Positions 16,312 through 25,480 of a stretch of 42,918 bases of DNA are shown here, piece after piece. Source of the stretch: an uncultured Agathobacter sp. GTDB lineage: Bacteria; Bacillota; Clostridia; Lachnospirales; Lachnospiraceae. The position numbers and the translations under genes are program-made. The stretch's first letter is position 1, and every line of letters begins with the position of its first letter. The stretch spans positions 1 through 42,918 of the forward strand of contig CAMDYX010000021.1 in the NCBI GenBank assembly GCA_945910395.1, written 5' to 3'. The notes beneath the pieces were generated by a model, which made no database searches, was not told where the DNA came from, and was given only the letters and a program-made list of their open reading frames with translations.

Positions 16312-16575
16312 TTACGTATAAGCCCCTTACTTTTCCTGGAGTGATATGTAGTTTTTGCCCGAATCACATTGCTGGAAAACAAGGGATACATATAAATCAT
16401 CAACTTTTCCGCTATTTATATGTAATATTTAGCTTGAGCTACATTTTGGGAGAGTGAAATTTACATATAAGCTGGCTGTTTTCGTTTAGTTTATATGTAA
16501 TTATTGGGTTAAGCGCATCTCGCAGAGAGCTAAAATTACATATAATTCTACTGACTTTTCACTATTTATATGTAA
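16312..16575. repeat. Four-unit tandem array of hairpins, 75-nt period
   Basis: Inverted arms of the form TTACATATAA ... TTTATATGTAA recur with left arms starting at 16312 (degenerate TTACGTATAA), 16386, 16461 and 16536, and right arms at 16344 (degenerate), 16415, 16490 and 16565. The period is 74-75 nt. Each unit is a 40-nt hairpin with a conserved TTTTC in its loop, followed by a 35-nt spacer. Loop and spacer sequences differ between units. No coding sequence is seen. The array fills most of the 542-nt gap between the cyclophilin and GNAT genes. Confidence 0.85.
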
Positions 16576-16670
16576 ATTTTCGATTTGTTGGATTTTAGTC
16601 AATTCCGGGGCTGGAAGATGAATATGAATGGGGCATTATTGAGTGCACAAAAGCGAGCATTGATAGGAAG

Positions 16671-16690
16671 AGCAAAATTCATTCGGGAAG
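16671..16690 (-). repeat. Short remnant of the palindromic repeat (copy E)
   Basis: AGCAAAATTCATTCGGGAAG, read in reverse, matches the TTCCCGAATGAATTT-GC segment of the left arm of copies A and B almost perfectly. Only about 20 bases are left. Confidence 0.5.
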
Positions 16691-16747
16691 GCAGAGTGGA
16701 AAAGGGATTGCTTTTATACAAGGGAAAGGAAAATCAAACGTAAAAAG

Positions 16748-17647
16748 ATGCAATGGAAAGCACTTTTATATTCGAAGAAAATAGCAGATAAGGAAAAAGA
16801 ATTAAGCCTCTTCCTCCGGGAGATACAGCAGGAAATCCGGTGTATAGGAATATATCCGGATAATGACTTGGATAATCTGAAAAGACAGATTGAAGCGGAA
16901 ATTGAGAAAGCAAAAGTTGTTGTTGAAGACTGTCTGTATATTCTGGAAGAGAAAGAGGAATGGGATGCATCGCAGGCCCTTGGCATGGCGGTCCTTCCCT
17001 TTGTCCCGGAAGGAAAAAAACAGCCGGACTGCTTTTCTGATGCATGGATTGTAGTGGAAGGCTTTGAGGATTTGGATATGGACTTTCTTCAAAAGACTTA
17101 TGAACGGGCCCATAACCTGCCCTGGACTATACTTAAGACAAAGCGGTGCGTAATCAGAGAGTTTTCCATGGAGGATTTACCTGCATTGTATGAGTTGTAT
17201 GCACAGCCTTCGGTGACGGAATTTATGGAGCCACTTTTTGACTGGGAGAAGGAACAAGAGTATGAAGAGGCATATATTTCCAACGTCTACCGATACTATG
17301 GTTATGGAATGTGGCTGGTGTGCAAAAGGGACAGCGGACAAATCATCGGCCGGGCAGGCTTTGAGTATCGGGAATACGAAGATGAGACGGAGCTGGAGAT
17401 GGGATATCTGATTGCTCCAGAGGAGCAAAGAAAGGGATATGCAACAGAGGTCTGCAGGGCGTTAATTGATTACGCAGAGAAAAATCTGGATTTTCCAAGT
17501 ATAAATTGTCTGATTCAGAAAGAAAACAAGGCATCAATCCATCTGGCCGAAGGCTTGGGATTTGAATTTGCAGGGGAAACGGATATTTCCGGGAAACCGA
17601 TGCTTCGCTATACAAAATATTGCTTTTTCAAAACAAATAAAATATAA
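16748..17647 (+). CDS. GNAT family N-acetyltransferase with an extra N-terminal region
   Basis: The C-terminal half (about 136-290 of 299) is a RimJ/RimL-type GNAT acetyltransferase. TKRCVIREFSMEDLPALYELY is the standard domain start, EEQRKGYATEVCRALIDYA carries the acetyl-CoA-binding R/Q-x-x-G-x-A loop, and NKASIHLAEGLGFEFAGE ends it. The N-terminal 100 residues contain a Glu/Lys-rich helix and the phrase AWIVVEGFEDLDMDFLQKTYERA, which often precedes this GNAT type in Lachnospiraceae; I cannot assign it a fold. The ribosome site (AAAGGAAA) is about 18 nt from ATG, rather far, so the true start may differ. Substrate unknown. Confidence 0.8.
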   Translation: MQWKALLYSKKIADKEKELSLFLREIQQEIRCIGIYPDNDLDNLKRQIEAEIEKAKVVVEDCLYILEEKEEWDASQALGMAVLPFVPEGKKQPDCFSDAWIVVEGFEDLDMDFLQKTYERAHNLPWTILKTKRCVIREFSMEDLPALYELYAQPSVTEFMEPLFDWEKEQEYEEAYISNVYRYYGYGMWLVCKRDSGQIIGRAGFEYREYEDETELEMGYLIAPEEQRKGYATEVCRALIDYAEKNLDFPSINCLIQKENKASIHLAEGLGFEFAGETDISGKPMLRYTKYCFFKTNKI

Positions 17648-17648
17648 T
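17620..17648 (+). promoter_or_regulatory. sigmaA-type promoter for rel
   Basis: TTGCTT (17620-17625) and TATAAT (17643-17648) are separated by 17 bp. Both boxes lie across the 3' end of the upstream GNAT gene, and the start point would fall near 17655, 39 nt before the rel ATG. Confidence 0.6.
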
Positions 17649-17693
17649 TTATCAATATATATCCTTTTACAAAAGGTGCGAGCAGGTGAGACT

Positions 17694-20036
17694 ATGACAG
17701 ATATTTCAAGTGAAGAACTTAAGCGTTTGGAGCAGGAAGTACAATCAAATAGCATCACGATTAAGGAAACCAAGGATTTTACCAGTCCGGAGGCTTTGTA
17801 TGAAGAATTGATCGCGAGCATTCACAGATATCATCCCTCTGCGGATATTTCCCTTGTGGCAAAGGCTTACAAGGTGGCTTTTGCTGCTCATGACGGACAG
17901 GTGCGTAAGTCAGGAGAACCATATATCATTCATCCCTTAAGCGTTGCCATCATACTGGCAGATCTTGAGCTTGATAAGGAGACCATTGCGGCAGGCATTC
18001 TTCATGACGTATTGGAGGATACCGTGATGTCTGAGATGGAGATGCGGGCGGAATTTGGCGAAGAGGTTTTACTTTTAGTAGATGGTGTTACAAAACTGGC
18101 ACATCTGCATCTGACGGACGGAGGAAATATCGACCAGAAAGAAAAAAATGCGGCCAGACTTGAGATGCAGGCAGAGAATCTGCGTAAGATGTTCCTTGCC
18201 ATGGCAAAGGATATCCGTGTCATCATGATCAAGCTTGCAGACCGTCTGCACAATATGCGGACACTGCAGTACCAGTCTGTGGAGGCACAGCAGCGCATCG
18301 CAAGAGAAACACAGGAGATATACTGCCCAATCGCACAGCGTCTTGGTATCAGCAAGATCAAGATCGAGCTGGACGATCTGGCACTGAAATATTTGCAGCC
18401 GGAAGCCTACTATGATTTGGTAGAAAAAGTAGCTCTCCGTAAAAATGAGCGGGATGATTACATTCAGAGTCTTGTGGAAGAAGTGCGCAAACAGATCGAC
18501 GAGGCAGGAATTAAAGCTGAGATTTCCGGCAGGGCAAAGCATTTCTTCAGCATCTACAAAAAGATGGTAAATCAGAACAAGACCATCGATCAGATCTATG
18601 ACCTTTTTGCAATCCGCATTGTAGTGGACAACATCAAAGACTGCTATGCGGCTCTTGGAATTATGCACGAAAAGTATAAGCCGATTCCGGGACGTTTCAA
18701 AGACTATATCGCAATGCCAAAACCGAATATGTACCAGTCCCTTCATACCACCTTGATCGGACCCAGTGGTCAGCCTTTTGAAATCCAGATCCGTACCTTT
18801 GAGATGCATCGTACCGCTGAATATGGTATTGCCGCTCATTGGAAATACAAAGAAGCCAATAACGGAAATGCCACTTCTACAACCGTTACCGAGGAAGAAA
18901 AGCTAAGCTGGCTCCGCCAGATCTTGGAGTGGCAGCAGGACACCTCAGACAATATGGAATTTATGAGCCTGCTTAAGAGTGACTTGGATCTGTTTTCGGA
19001 TAACGTATTCTGCTTTACCCCCACCGGTGAAGTCAAGAATCTGCCGAAGGGCTCCACAACCATTGATTTTGCTTACAGCGTGCATTCTGCTGTGGGAAAT
19101 AAGATGGTGGGCGCAAAGGTAAACGGAAAGCTTGTACCCATTGATTATGAGATTCAAAACGGAGACCGCATCGAGGTAGTCACTTCGCAGAACTCCAAAG
19201 GGCCGAGCCGGGACTGGTTAAAGCTGGTCAAGAGCACACAGGCAAAGAATAAGATTAACCAGTGGTTTCGAAGTGAATTAAAGGAAGAGAACATCGTACA
19301 CGGAAAGGATCTGATGGTGGCCTACTGTAAGGCAAAGGGCATCGCCTTTTCCGATATCAATACACCTGCATACCAGGAAAAAATTATCCGGAAATACGGC
19401 TTCCACGACTGGAATTCTGCCCTTGCTGCAATCGGCCATGGAGGACTGAAGGAAAGCCAGATCGTTAATCGAATGTACGAGGAGTACCAGAAGGATCATG
19501 TTGTTCCGGTAACGGATGAGGATATTTTAGAGTCCGTTGCGGAAAATCGTCCTCAGGAGCAGCCAAAGCACTCAAAGAGCGGAATTGTGGTAAAGGGACT
19601 CTATGATGTAGCGGTTCATTTTTCCAAGTGCTGCAGCCCTGTCCCGGGAGACGAAATTGTCGGTTTTGTAACGAGAGGCCGGGGTGTGTCCATTCACCGT
19701 ACGGATTGCGTTAATGTAATCAACCTAACGGAAATAGAAAAAGCCCGTCTGATTGAGGCAGAGTGGCAGGCCGGAGCAGAAGAGGAGGGCTTCGGAGAAT
19801 ATCTTGGAGAGATCAAGATCTATTGTAACGATAGATCCGGGCTTCTTGTGGATATTTCCAGGGTATTTAGTGAGCGGGATATCAATATTAACGGAATTTA
19901 CTCCCGAACAAGCAAGCAGGGCATTGCAACAATCGAGGTGGCCTTCAATACAAAGGGACGAGAACAGATCAACAGTCTGATAGAACGAATCAGACAGATT
20001 GACAGTGTCATTGATATTGAGAGAACCACAGGCTGA
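17694..20036 (+). CDS. relA: Bifunctional (p)ppGpp synthetase/hydrolase
   Basis: A 780-residue long Rel enzyme, the stringent-response switch. The HD hydrolase domain has HPLSVAIILADL and ILHDVLEDT (about 102-110), with the intact HDxxED hydrolysis motif. The synthetase domain includes FAIRIVVDN and GRFKDYIAMPKPNMYQSLHT; the RFKD form of the RXKD loop is typical of bifunctional rather than RelA-only enzymes. The TGS domain follows (VFCFTPTGEVKNLPKGSTTIDFA, about 440-500), then a Cys-containing region (FSKCCSPVPGD) and the C-terminal ACT domain (about 707-780). The frame extends upstream to 17562, but GCAGGTGAG at 17682-17690 supports the ATG at 17694. The next gene begins at the stop codon. 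Confidence 0.96.
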   Translation: MTDISSEELKRLEQEVQSNSITIKETKDFTSPEALYEELIASIHRYHPSADISLVAKAYKVAFAAHDGQVRKSGEPYIIHPLSVAIILADLELDKETIAAGILHDVLEDTVMSEMEMRAEFGEEVLLLVDGVTKLAHLHLTDGGNIDQKEKNAARLEMQAENLRKMFLAMAKDIRVIMIKLADRLHNMRTLQYQSVEAQQRIARETQEIYCPIAQRLGISKIKIELDDLALKYLQPEAYYDLVEKVALRKNERDDYIQSLVEEVRKQIDEAGIKAEISGRAKHFFSIYKKMVNQNKTIDQIYDLFAIRIVVDNIKDCYAALGIMHEKYKPIPGRFKDYIAMPKPNMYQSLHTTLIGPSGQPFEIQIRTFEMHRTAEYGIAAHWKYKEANNGNATSTTVTEEEKLSWLRQILEWQQDTSDNMEFMSLLKSDLDLFSDNVFCFTPTGEVKNLPKGSTTIDFAYSVHSAVGNKMVGAKVNGKLVPIDYEIQNGDRIEVVTSQNSKGPSRDWLKLVKSTQAKNKINQWFRSELKEENIVHGKDLMVAYCKAKGIAFSDINTPAYQEKIIRKYGFHDWNSALAAIGHGGLKESQIVNRMYEEYQKDHVVPVTDEDILESVAENRPQEQPKHSKSGIVVKGLYDVAVHFSKCCSPVPGDEIVGFVTRGRGVSIHRTDCVNVINLTEIEKARLIEAEWQAGAEEEGFGEYLGEIKIYCNDRSGLLVDISRVFSERDININGIYSRTSKQGIATIEVAFNTKGREQINSLIERIRQIDSVIDIERTTG

Positions 20037-20047
20037 TGGAGGTTTTT

Positions 20048-20677
20048 ATGGGAATGATGAAACTAGAACAATATGTAGTTGGTCCGGTACAGACCAACTG
20101 CTTTTTTGTTATCAACGAAAAGAGCAAGGAAATGATCATTATCGATCCGGGGGCGTCTGCGGATAAGCTTGCAGAAAAAATCCATACCGCCGGATACAAG
20201 CCGGTTGCGATTTTGCTTACCCATGGACATTTCGACCATGCCACCGGGGCAGAGGAGCTGGCAAAACATTTTAATATCCTGATTTACGCATACGAGGATG
20301 AAAAGGAAGTATTGGAAAGCTCAGAAAAGAATTCCAGCTGGATGATTGGAAAAGAGCTGACCTTCCGTGCAGATGTGTACCTGCAGGATGAGCAGGAGCT
20401 GGATCTGGCAGGATTTCATATCCGGGTGCTCCACACACCGGGGCATACCATCGGTGGCTGCTGCTATTATTTTGGATACGAGGATGTGCTGTTTTCCGGG
20501 GACACCTTATTTCAGGAGTCCGTTGGAAGAACGGATCTTCCAACCGGAAGTATGTCGCAGATTGTTCATTCCATTCAGGAAAAGCTTATGGTGCTTCCGG
20601 ATGCTACCGTTGTGTATCCCGGACATGGGGAAGCTACCAGTATCGAAGCAGAGAGGATGTATAACCCTTATTTATGA
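20048..20677 (+). CDS. MBL-fold metallo-hydrolase, glyoxalase II-like
   Basis: A 209-residue metallo-beta-lactamase-fold protein. The zinc-binding motif THGHFDH and the later LHTPGHTIGGCCYY, FSGDTLF and YPGHGEAT supply the metal ligands of the glyoxalase II-like (YcbL/YqgX) subfamily, which hydrolyses thioesters. The frame opens at 20036, but GGAGG at 20038-20042 lies inside that extension and favours ATG 20048. It sits between rel and hemZ, its usual place in clostridia. The exact substrate is not known. Confidence 0.9.
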   Translation: MGMMKLEQYVVGPVQTNCFFVINEKSKEMIIIDPGASADKLAEKIHTAGYKPVAILLTHGHFDHATGAEELAKHFNILIYAYEDEKEVLESSEKNSSWMIGKELTFRADVYLQDEQELDLAGFHIRVLHTPGHTIGGCCYYFGYEDVLFSGDTLFQESVGRTDLPTGSMSQIVHSIQEKLMVLPDATVVYPGHGEATSIEAERMYNPYL

Positions 20678-22221
20678 TTATTGTATTATTCAGCAGACCG
20701 GAATTTGAATATGACGTTCATTCTTTAATAAAGGCATTTTTCCCGAAGGAAGAAGTAAACATGTATTATACCTGCCCAGAAAAAGAGGTGGAAGGAGAAA
20801 ATCTTGCCTGTGCCCATCACGAGGCGGGAGCAGAGCTGGACGCCCTGCTGGATACCGCAGACCAGGTATTTGGGATTTCCTATGTGGGAATGCCGGACGA
20901 GACAGGCAGAATCGAAATCAGTTGGGAGAAAAGGAACCCAGCGGCACTTTATTCCAGACAGGTTGCGGTGGATTACAGGGACCGCAGTGCCACGAAGAAT
21001 CATCTAAAGCAAAGCCTGTATGATCTTTTAACAGAAGGGGTAGGGCAGAAGCTCCCTTGGGGAACCTTAACCGGAATCCGTCCTACCAAGATCCCCATGA
21101 AGCTTCTGGAGGAAGGAAAAAGCGAGGAAGAAATCGTCTCTTACATGAAGGAAACCTATCTTGCCTCCGATGAAAAGGTAAGGCTTAGCATAGATATCGC
21201 AAAGCGTGAGAGGACGCTTTTGGAAAAGATTGATTATGAGAACGGCTACAGCCTGTATATCGGCATACCCTTCTGCCCCAGCACCTGTGCTTACTGCTCC
21301 TTCACCTCCTATCCCTTATTTTCCTGGAGAGGAAAGGTGGATGCCTATTTAGATGCGGTGGAGAAGGAAATCGACTATACGGCGGAGGCGTTTCGGGATA
21401 AAAAAATTAACTCCGTCTACATCGGTGGAGGGACCCCCACCACACTTTTGCCATACCAGCTGGACCGGCTGATCAAAAAAATAAAAGCAAGCTTTGACCT
21501 GTCGGATTGTCTGGAATTTACCGTAGAGGCAGGAAGGCCGGACTCCATTACCGAGGAAAAGCTTATCGCACTTTTGGACAATGGAATCAGCAGAATATCC
21601 GTAAATCCCCAGACCATGAAGCAGGCAACGCTGGATCTGATCGGAAGACATCATACCGTGGAACAGACCATAGAAAGCTATAAGCTTGCCAGACGTCTCG
21701 GCTTTGACAATATCAATATGGATCTGATCATCGGTCTTCCGGAGGAGGATTTAAATGATGTCCGGCATACCATGGAGATCATCGCGGATTTAAAACCGGA
21801 CAATGTTACCGTTCACTCTCTCGCCGTGAAGCGCGCCGCAAGAATGACCATTTTTAAGGACCGTTTTAGGGATATGCAGATGGTTAATACCCAGGAGCAT
21901 ATGGATCTTTGCGAGGAGTATTGCAGGAATATGGGACTCTATCCCTATTATCTGTACCGCCAGAAGGGAATGGCAGGGAACATGGAGAATGTGGGTTACG
22001 CGGCAGAGGGAAAAGCCGGTGTGTACAACATTCTGATCATGGAGGAGAAACAGACCATCGTTGCCTTAGGCGCCGGTGCCACCACAAAGCGCGTCTGGAC
22101 TACTCCGAATCCGGATGGAACCCATCGGATTGAACGGTGCGAGAATGTGAAGGATGTGGGGCTTTACATTGAGAAAATTGATGAGATGATTGAGAGAAAA
22201 AGAAATCTATTTAAAGAATAG
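20674..22221 (+). CDS. hemZ: Coproporphyrinogen III dehydrogenase-like radical SAM protein HemZ
   Basis: A 515-residue radical SAM enzyme of the HemZ type. IPFCPSTCAYCSFTSYP holds the CX3CX2C cluster motif (201-208), and YIGGGTPTTLLPYQL is the HemN-family GGGTP block. The N-terminal ~190 residues are the HemZ-specific extension; GTLTGIRPTKIPMKLL is diagnostic. The C-terminal part contains the conserved LYPYYLYRQKGMAGNMENVGY. In Bacillus the protein acts in anaerobic haem synthesis; many clostridia keep it without a full haem pathway, so the true reaction is uncertain. It overlaps the preceding gene by 4 bases (ATGA). Confidence 0.93.
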   Translation: MIIVLFSRPEFEYDVHSLIKAFFPKEEVNMYYTCPEKEVEGENLACAHHEAGAELDALLDTADQVFGISYVGMPDETGRIEISWEKRNPAALYSRQVAVDYRDRSATKNHLKQSLYDLLTEGVGQKLPWGTLTGIRPTKIPMKLLEEGKSEEEIVSYMKETYLASDEKVRLSIDIAKRERTLLEKIDYENGYSLYIGIPFCPSTCAYCSFTSYPLFSWRGKVDAYLDAVEKEIDYTAEAFRDKKINSVYIGGGTPTTLLPYQLDRLIKKIKASFDLSDCLEFTVEAGRPDSITEEKLIALLDNGISRISVNPQTMKQATLDLIGRHHTVEQTIESYKLARRLGFDNINMDLIIGLPEEDLNDVRHTMEIIADLKPDNVTVHSLAVKRAARMTIFKDRFRDMQMVNTQEHMDLCEEYCRNMGLYPYYLYRQKGMAGNMENVGYAAEGKAGVYNILIMEEKQTIVALGAGATTKRVWTTPNPDGTHRIERCENVKDVGLYIEKIDEMIERKRNLFKE

Positions 22222-22249
22222 AAAAAGATACGGAAGAAGGGGATTTTGT

Positions 22250-23169
22250 ATGGAGATTTTGGAGTATTTTACAACAGAAAGAAAAGAACATTGGCTGTCG
22301 GAAATCAAAAAAGCGACTGGGGCGCCGGGCAGTTTTTAGCATCTCTGATTGAAAAAGAACAGCTAAAGGATGCCGCCGGGGAAACCACACTGGTGCCGAT
22401 GCTGGTGGAGGGGGACAAGCTGGTTGCTTTTTGCACCCTTGCGCCCTACGATGATATACAGCCCACGGAGTTGACCCCTTGGATTGGATTTGTCTATACA
22501 TTTCCGGAGTATCGGGGACACCGATATGTGGGGCGTCTTCTGGATTATGCCGAGAGCATCGCAACCATCATGGGCAGGGAATATGTTTATATCTCTACCA
22601 ATCATGTGGGATTATATGAAAAATATGGCTATGAATTTTTCCGCATGGATAAGGATATGGAGGGAGAGGATTCCAGAGTATACCGGAAAGCCCTTGCAGT
22701 GGAGGGACCGGAAAAGGACCGCCGCATAAAAGCCGGTGGGGCATACAAAGGAGCAATCGTAGAAAAGGCGAGAAAGGGTACCGACCCCATTGCATACTGC
22801 GGATTCTCCTGCAATCACTGCTTCTTAGGGGAATGGTGCGGAGGCTGTAAATCCGTCTTTAGCTGCTGTTCCTTCGGAACCTTATTCGAGGGTGGAAAAT
22901 GTCCGAACATGGTCTGCTGCAAGGAGCGGGGAATCGATGGATGCTACGAATGCGAAGAGCTTGCAGGTTGTAAAAACGGGTTTTACAAGGATGGAAATGA
23001 CGGGGCAGTTGCATGCAAGGCCCAGGCAATGTTCCTAAAGAAGCACGGGAAGAAAGCATTCTTACAGGTCCAGGATGCGTTACATAAATCCTATGATTTC
23101 AAAAAGGTCCAGGAAATCTTAGGAGAAAATCTTGAGGATGCCATAAAAATCTTAGAGTCTTGCATCTAG
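22250..23169 (+). CDS. GNAT acetyltransferase plus DUF3795 protein, apparent N-terminal frameshift
   Basis: Two parts are seen: a GNAT domain (about 1-150; [25 protein letters not shown] is its acetyl-CoA loop) and a Cys-rich DUF3795-like C-terminal part with [17 protein letters not shown] and further CX2C pairs, suggesting metal binding. The natural start is ATG 22250 behind AGAAGGGG, reading [15 protein letters not shown]... That frame stops soon after an A6 tract at 22307-22312. The long frame is -1 relative to it and continues [18 protein letters not shown] at 22246 could open the long frame directly, but would give an unlikely N-terminus. Thus the gene has lost one A, is read by -1 slippage, or contains an error. 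It lies 28 bp after hemZ. Confidence 0.7.
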
Positions 23170-23211
23170 GCGGTAAGACCATTTTTGAAAGAAAAAACTA
23201 CGAAAAAAAAG

Positions 23212-23240
23212 TAGAAAAATGGAAGAACCCATACTATAAT
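23212..23240 (+). promoter_or_regulatory. Possible promoter for the chemotaxis receptor gene
   Basis: TATAAT (23235-23240) is clear. TAGAAA (23212-23217), 17 bp upstream, is a poor -35 box with 4 of 6 matches. Confidence 0.4.
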
Positions 23241-23288
23241 AAATTGCAGAGCAAAAATAACAGAAGCGGATTCAAGGAGAACATCAAA

Positions 23289-24788
23289 ATGGAAGGAACA
23301 AACGAGAAGAAATACCGCTACAATGATATAAACGAACGGTATAAAACGATGAACAAAATCTATATTCTGGCAATGAGCTGTTTATGGATTATGTATGTGG
23401 TGTATTTGCTTTTAAAGCTGTCAAGAAAGGATATTCAGCCAATTATCGTTTATGCAAATATGGTGCTGATTCTGATTTTTGTATTTGGAAATGTATTTAT
23501 ATATTTTAGGGACAAGGCAAGTAAAAAATTCAAAATCGTCACGATAATTGAAATCGGTATAGAAGTATTTTTGATCGGTGCCCAGACCAATGCAGAGTTT
23601 ATCTATTTTACCATGCTGGGAGTTTTGGCTCTTCAGATACCATACTATGATAAGAAGAACTTCAAGCGGTGTTGTGTTGGGTATACGATTCTTTATACAT
23701 TTCTTATTGTGGTAAGAACCATAAAGGGTATGGGAATCACGGATATTGATTCTCTGTGCAGATGCATTTGTATTTATCTGATGATTTATGTGTTAAACAG
23801 AGTTGCTGCAACCACAAGGGAGTTTAGTGATGATGCCCTGGGCTCAGCAGAGGAACAGACAGGAAAGCAGAAAAAAATGTTCGACGGAATCCTCGGGGTT
23901 TCCAAAACGGTTCAGACGGAAGCGGAAAAGAGCAACGGCATGGTAGACGAGCTGGTTCAGGTTACAGAGACGGTAGCAACCAGTATGCAGGAAATTGCTG
24001 CTGCAGCCAATACAACGTCCCTGAGTATTGAAGAGCAGAATACCATGACCCAGACTATTCAGAAAGCAATCGAAAAGACCGGAGAGCGATCCAAAAAGAT
24101 GGTGGATATTGCGGTAAGCTCCAATGAGAGTATTCAGGAAAATATCAAGGTTATGGATGAAATGAAGGAGCAGTCGAAGCGGATTGCAAAGACAAACGAA
24201 GGCGTAACGGAATCTATGACCAGACTCTCCGATAAGACAAAAGAGGTAGAAGAAATTGCCGGAATGATTTTAAATATTTCCGGGCAGACGAATCTTTTGG
24301 CATTAAATGCTTCCATTGAAAGTGCCCGGGCAGGAGAAGCCGGAAGAGGCTTTGCAGTAGTAGCAGACCAGATCCGGCAGCTTGCGGAGCAGACGAAGAA
24401 GTCTACGGAAGAAATTACACGAATTATCAACGAGTTAAATCAGAATGCAGATGAAGTTGTAAAGTCTGTTGCGGATTCCGTGGATGAAACCGTTAGCCAG
24501 AATGAAAAGATTCTATCTGCTGCTAAGGCATTTGAGAATCTGAATGCAAATATGACGGAATTGATTTCAGACATCAATGAAATGGATCAGGAAATCTTCG
24601 GACTGTCTGAGTCAAACAATAAGATCATTGAAAATATTTCACATCTGTCTGCAGCAACAGAGGAAGTAACAGCAAGTGCAGAGCAGGTTCGGCAGATGAG
24701 CGAGGATAACTTAAGATATGCGGAGCAGGTAAAGGCTGCAATCAATATGATTGGTGATACGACAGATGATATGAAGCAGTATATGTAA
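23289..24788 (+). CDS. Methyl-accepting chemotaxis protein with a six-helix membrane domain
   Basis: A 499-residue receptor. Residues ~20-180 form about six closely spaced hydrophobic segments, so there is little extracellular ligand domain; sensing would occur in or near the membrane. The rest is a cytoplasmic coiled-coil signalling domain whose hairpin tip reads [20 protein letters not shown] near 345, the site that contacts CheA and CheW. No HAMP domain is evident. The frame runs back to 23160, but AAGGAG at 23274-23279 fixes the ATG at 23289. It interrupts the hemZ-hisS order and ends at its own terminator. It implies that the host is, or recently was, chemotactic. Confidence 0.9.
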   Translation: MEGTNEKKYRYNDINERYKTMNKIYILAMSCLWIMYVVYLLLKLSRKDIQPIIVYANMVLILIFVFGNVFIYFRDKASKKFKIVTIIEIGIEVFLIGAQTNAEFIYFTMLGVLALQIPYYDKKNFKRCCVGYTILYTFLIVVRTIKGMGITDIDSLCRCICIYLMIYVLNRVAATTREFSDDALGSAEEQTGKQKKMFDGILGVSKTVQTEAEKSNGMVDELVQVTETVATSMQEIAAAANTTSLSIEEQNTMTQTIQKAIEKTGERSKKMVDIAVSSNESIQENIKVMDEMKEQSKRIAKTNEGVTESMTRLSDKTKEVEEIAGMILNISGQTNLLALNASIESARAGEAGRGFAVVADQIRQLAEQTKKSTEEITRIINELNQNADEVVKSVADSVDETVSQNEKILSAAKAFENLNANMTELISDINEMDQEIFGLSESNNKIIENISHLSAATEEVTASAEQVRQMSEDNLRYAEQVKAAINMIGDTTDDMKQYM

Positions 24789-24797
24789 AAAATAAAA

Positions 24798-24834
24798 AAT
24801 GCTCCTGACTTTGGGTTGGGAGCATTATATTTTT
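24798..24834 (+). terminator. Rho-independent terminator after the chemotaxis receptor
   Basis: AATGCTCC (24798-24805) pairs with GGAGCATT (24819-24826); ATATTTTT follows, and an A-tract on the left gives partial bidirectional character. Confidence 0.8.
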
Positions 24835-24844
24835 GGGAGGAAAA

Positions 24845-25420
24845 ATGGGACTTAATTTTCGAAAGAGTATAAAAGTTGCAGACGGAGTAAAGCTGAATAT
24901 CGGGAAAAAGAGTGCCGGTGTTTCCGTTGGAGGAAAATATGGCGGAGTATCCTACAACACAAAGTCCGGTGCCAGAGTGCGTGCATCACTTCCGGGAACC
25001 GGGCTTTCCTATACCAAATCATTAAACAGTGTTGGGAAAAAGAGCAAATCAAAGAGCAAGTCAAAAAGTAGCGCAAAGAAAACGGTTCAGACTATTCTTA
25101 CGGTGCTTATTGTCCTTGTGGCAGTCATCTTCCTTATCCATAAAAACTGGGATAAAATCTCCGACACTCTGGGGCTTCAGAAGCAGGCAGCAGTTTCTGC
25201 AGCTGCAGACAGCACAGCGGAAACAGATACCATAGTTGATGCAGCAGGAAACGCTTCCGGAGATTCAATAATCTATGTGATTAATACGAATACAAAGAAG
25301 ATTCATGTGTCGACCTGCAGTTATGCGGATACCACCAGCAAAAATATGGAAGAAACTGATAAATCTTTAGAAGAGCTTCTTGGTGAAGGCTACGAAAAGT
25401 GCAGCAGATGCTTGAAATAG
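24845..25420 (+). CDS. DUF4236 membrane protein with a C-terminal Cys-rich tail
   Basis: A 191-residue protein. It begins with the DUF4236 pattern (MGLNFRKSIKVADGVKLNIG, then GVSVGGKYGGVSYN and SLPGTGLSYTKS), followed by a Lys/Ser-rich stretch. One membrane helix follows (about 79-97, TILTVLIVLVAVIFLI). A Ala/Ser-rich linker leads to a C-terminal module with HVSTCSY and KCSRCL, spaced like a small metal-binding motif. DUF4236 has no established function. An upstream TTG at 24833 is in frame, but GGGAGG at 24835-24840 supports 24845. It follows a terminator closely and has no clear promoter. Confidence 0.8.
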   Translation: MGLNFRKSIKVADGVKLNIGKKSAGVSVGGKYGGVSYNTKSGARVRASLPGTGLSYTKSLNSVGKKSKSKSKSKSSAKKTVQTILTVLIVLVAVIFLIHKNWDKISDTLGLQKQAAVSAAADSTAETDTIVDAAGNASGDSIIYVINTNTKKIHVSTCSYADTTSKNMEETDKSLEELLGEGYEKCSRCLK

Positions 25421-25423
25421 ACG

Positions 25424-25452
25424 TTGACAATACCGGTCTTCGAAAATACAAT
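25424..25452 (+). promoter_or_regulatory. Strong sigmaA-type promoter for hisS-aspS
   Basis: A consensus TTGACA (25424-25429), 17 bp spacing, then TACAAT (25447-25452). The leader is only about 20 nt, so no T-box or other RNA switch fits. Confidence 0.85.
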
Positions 25453-25480
25453 AATCTAGAGAAACTAGGAGGAAAATGTC

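Noticed and set aside
16312-16575. CRISPR array
   Set aside because: The period and repeat/spacer sizes look similar, but the repeats vary inside, are AT-rich inverted arms, number only four, and no cas gene is near.
17562-17693. N-terminal extension of rel
   Set aside because: It overlaps the GNAT gene in another frame; the promoter at 17620-17648 and the ribosome site support 17694.
23160-23288. N-terminal extension of the chemotaxis receptor
   Set aside because: Lys/Asn-rich sequence without a ribosome site; AAGGAG sits just before ATG 23289.
25421-25480. T-box or other riboswitch upstream of hisS
   Set aside because: A consensus promoter leaves only about 20-30 nt of leader.
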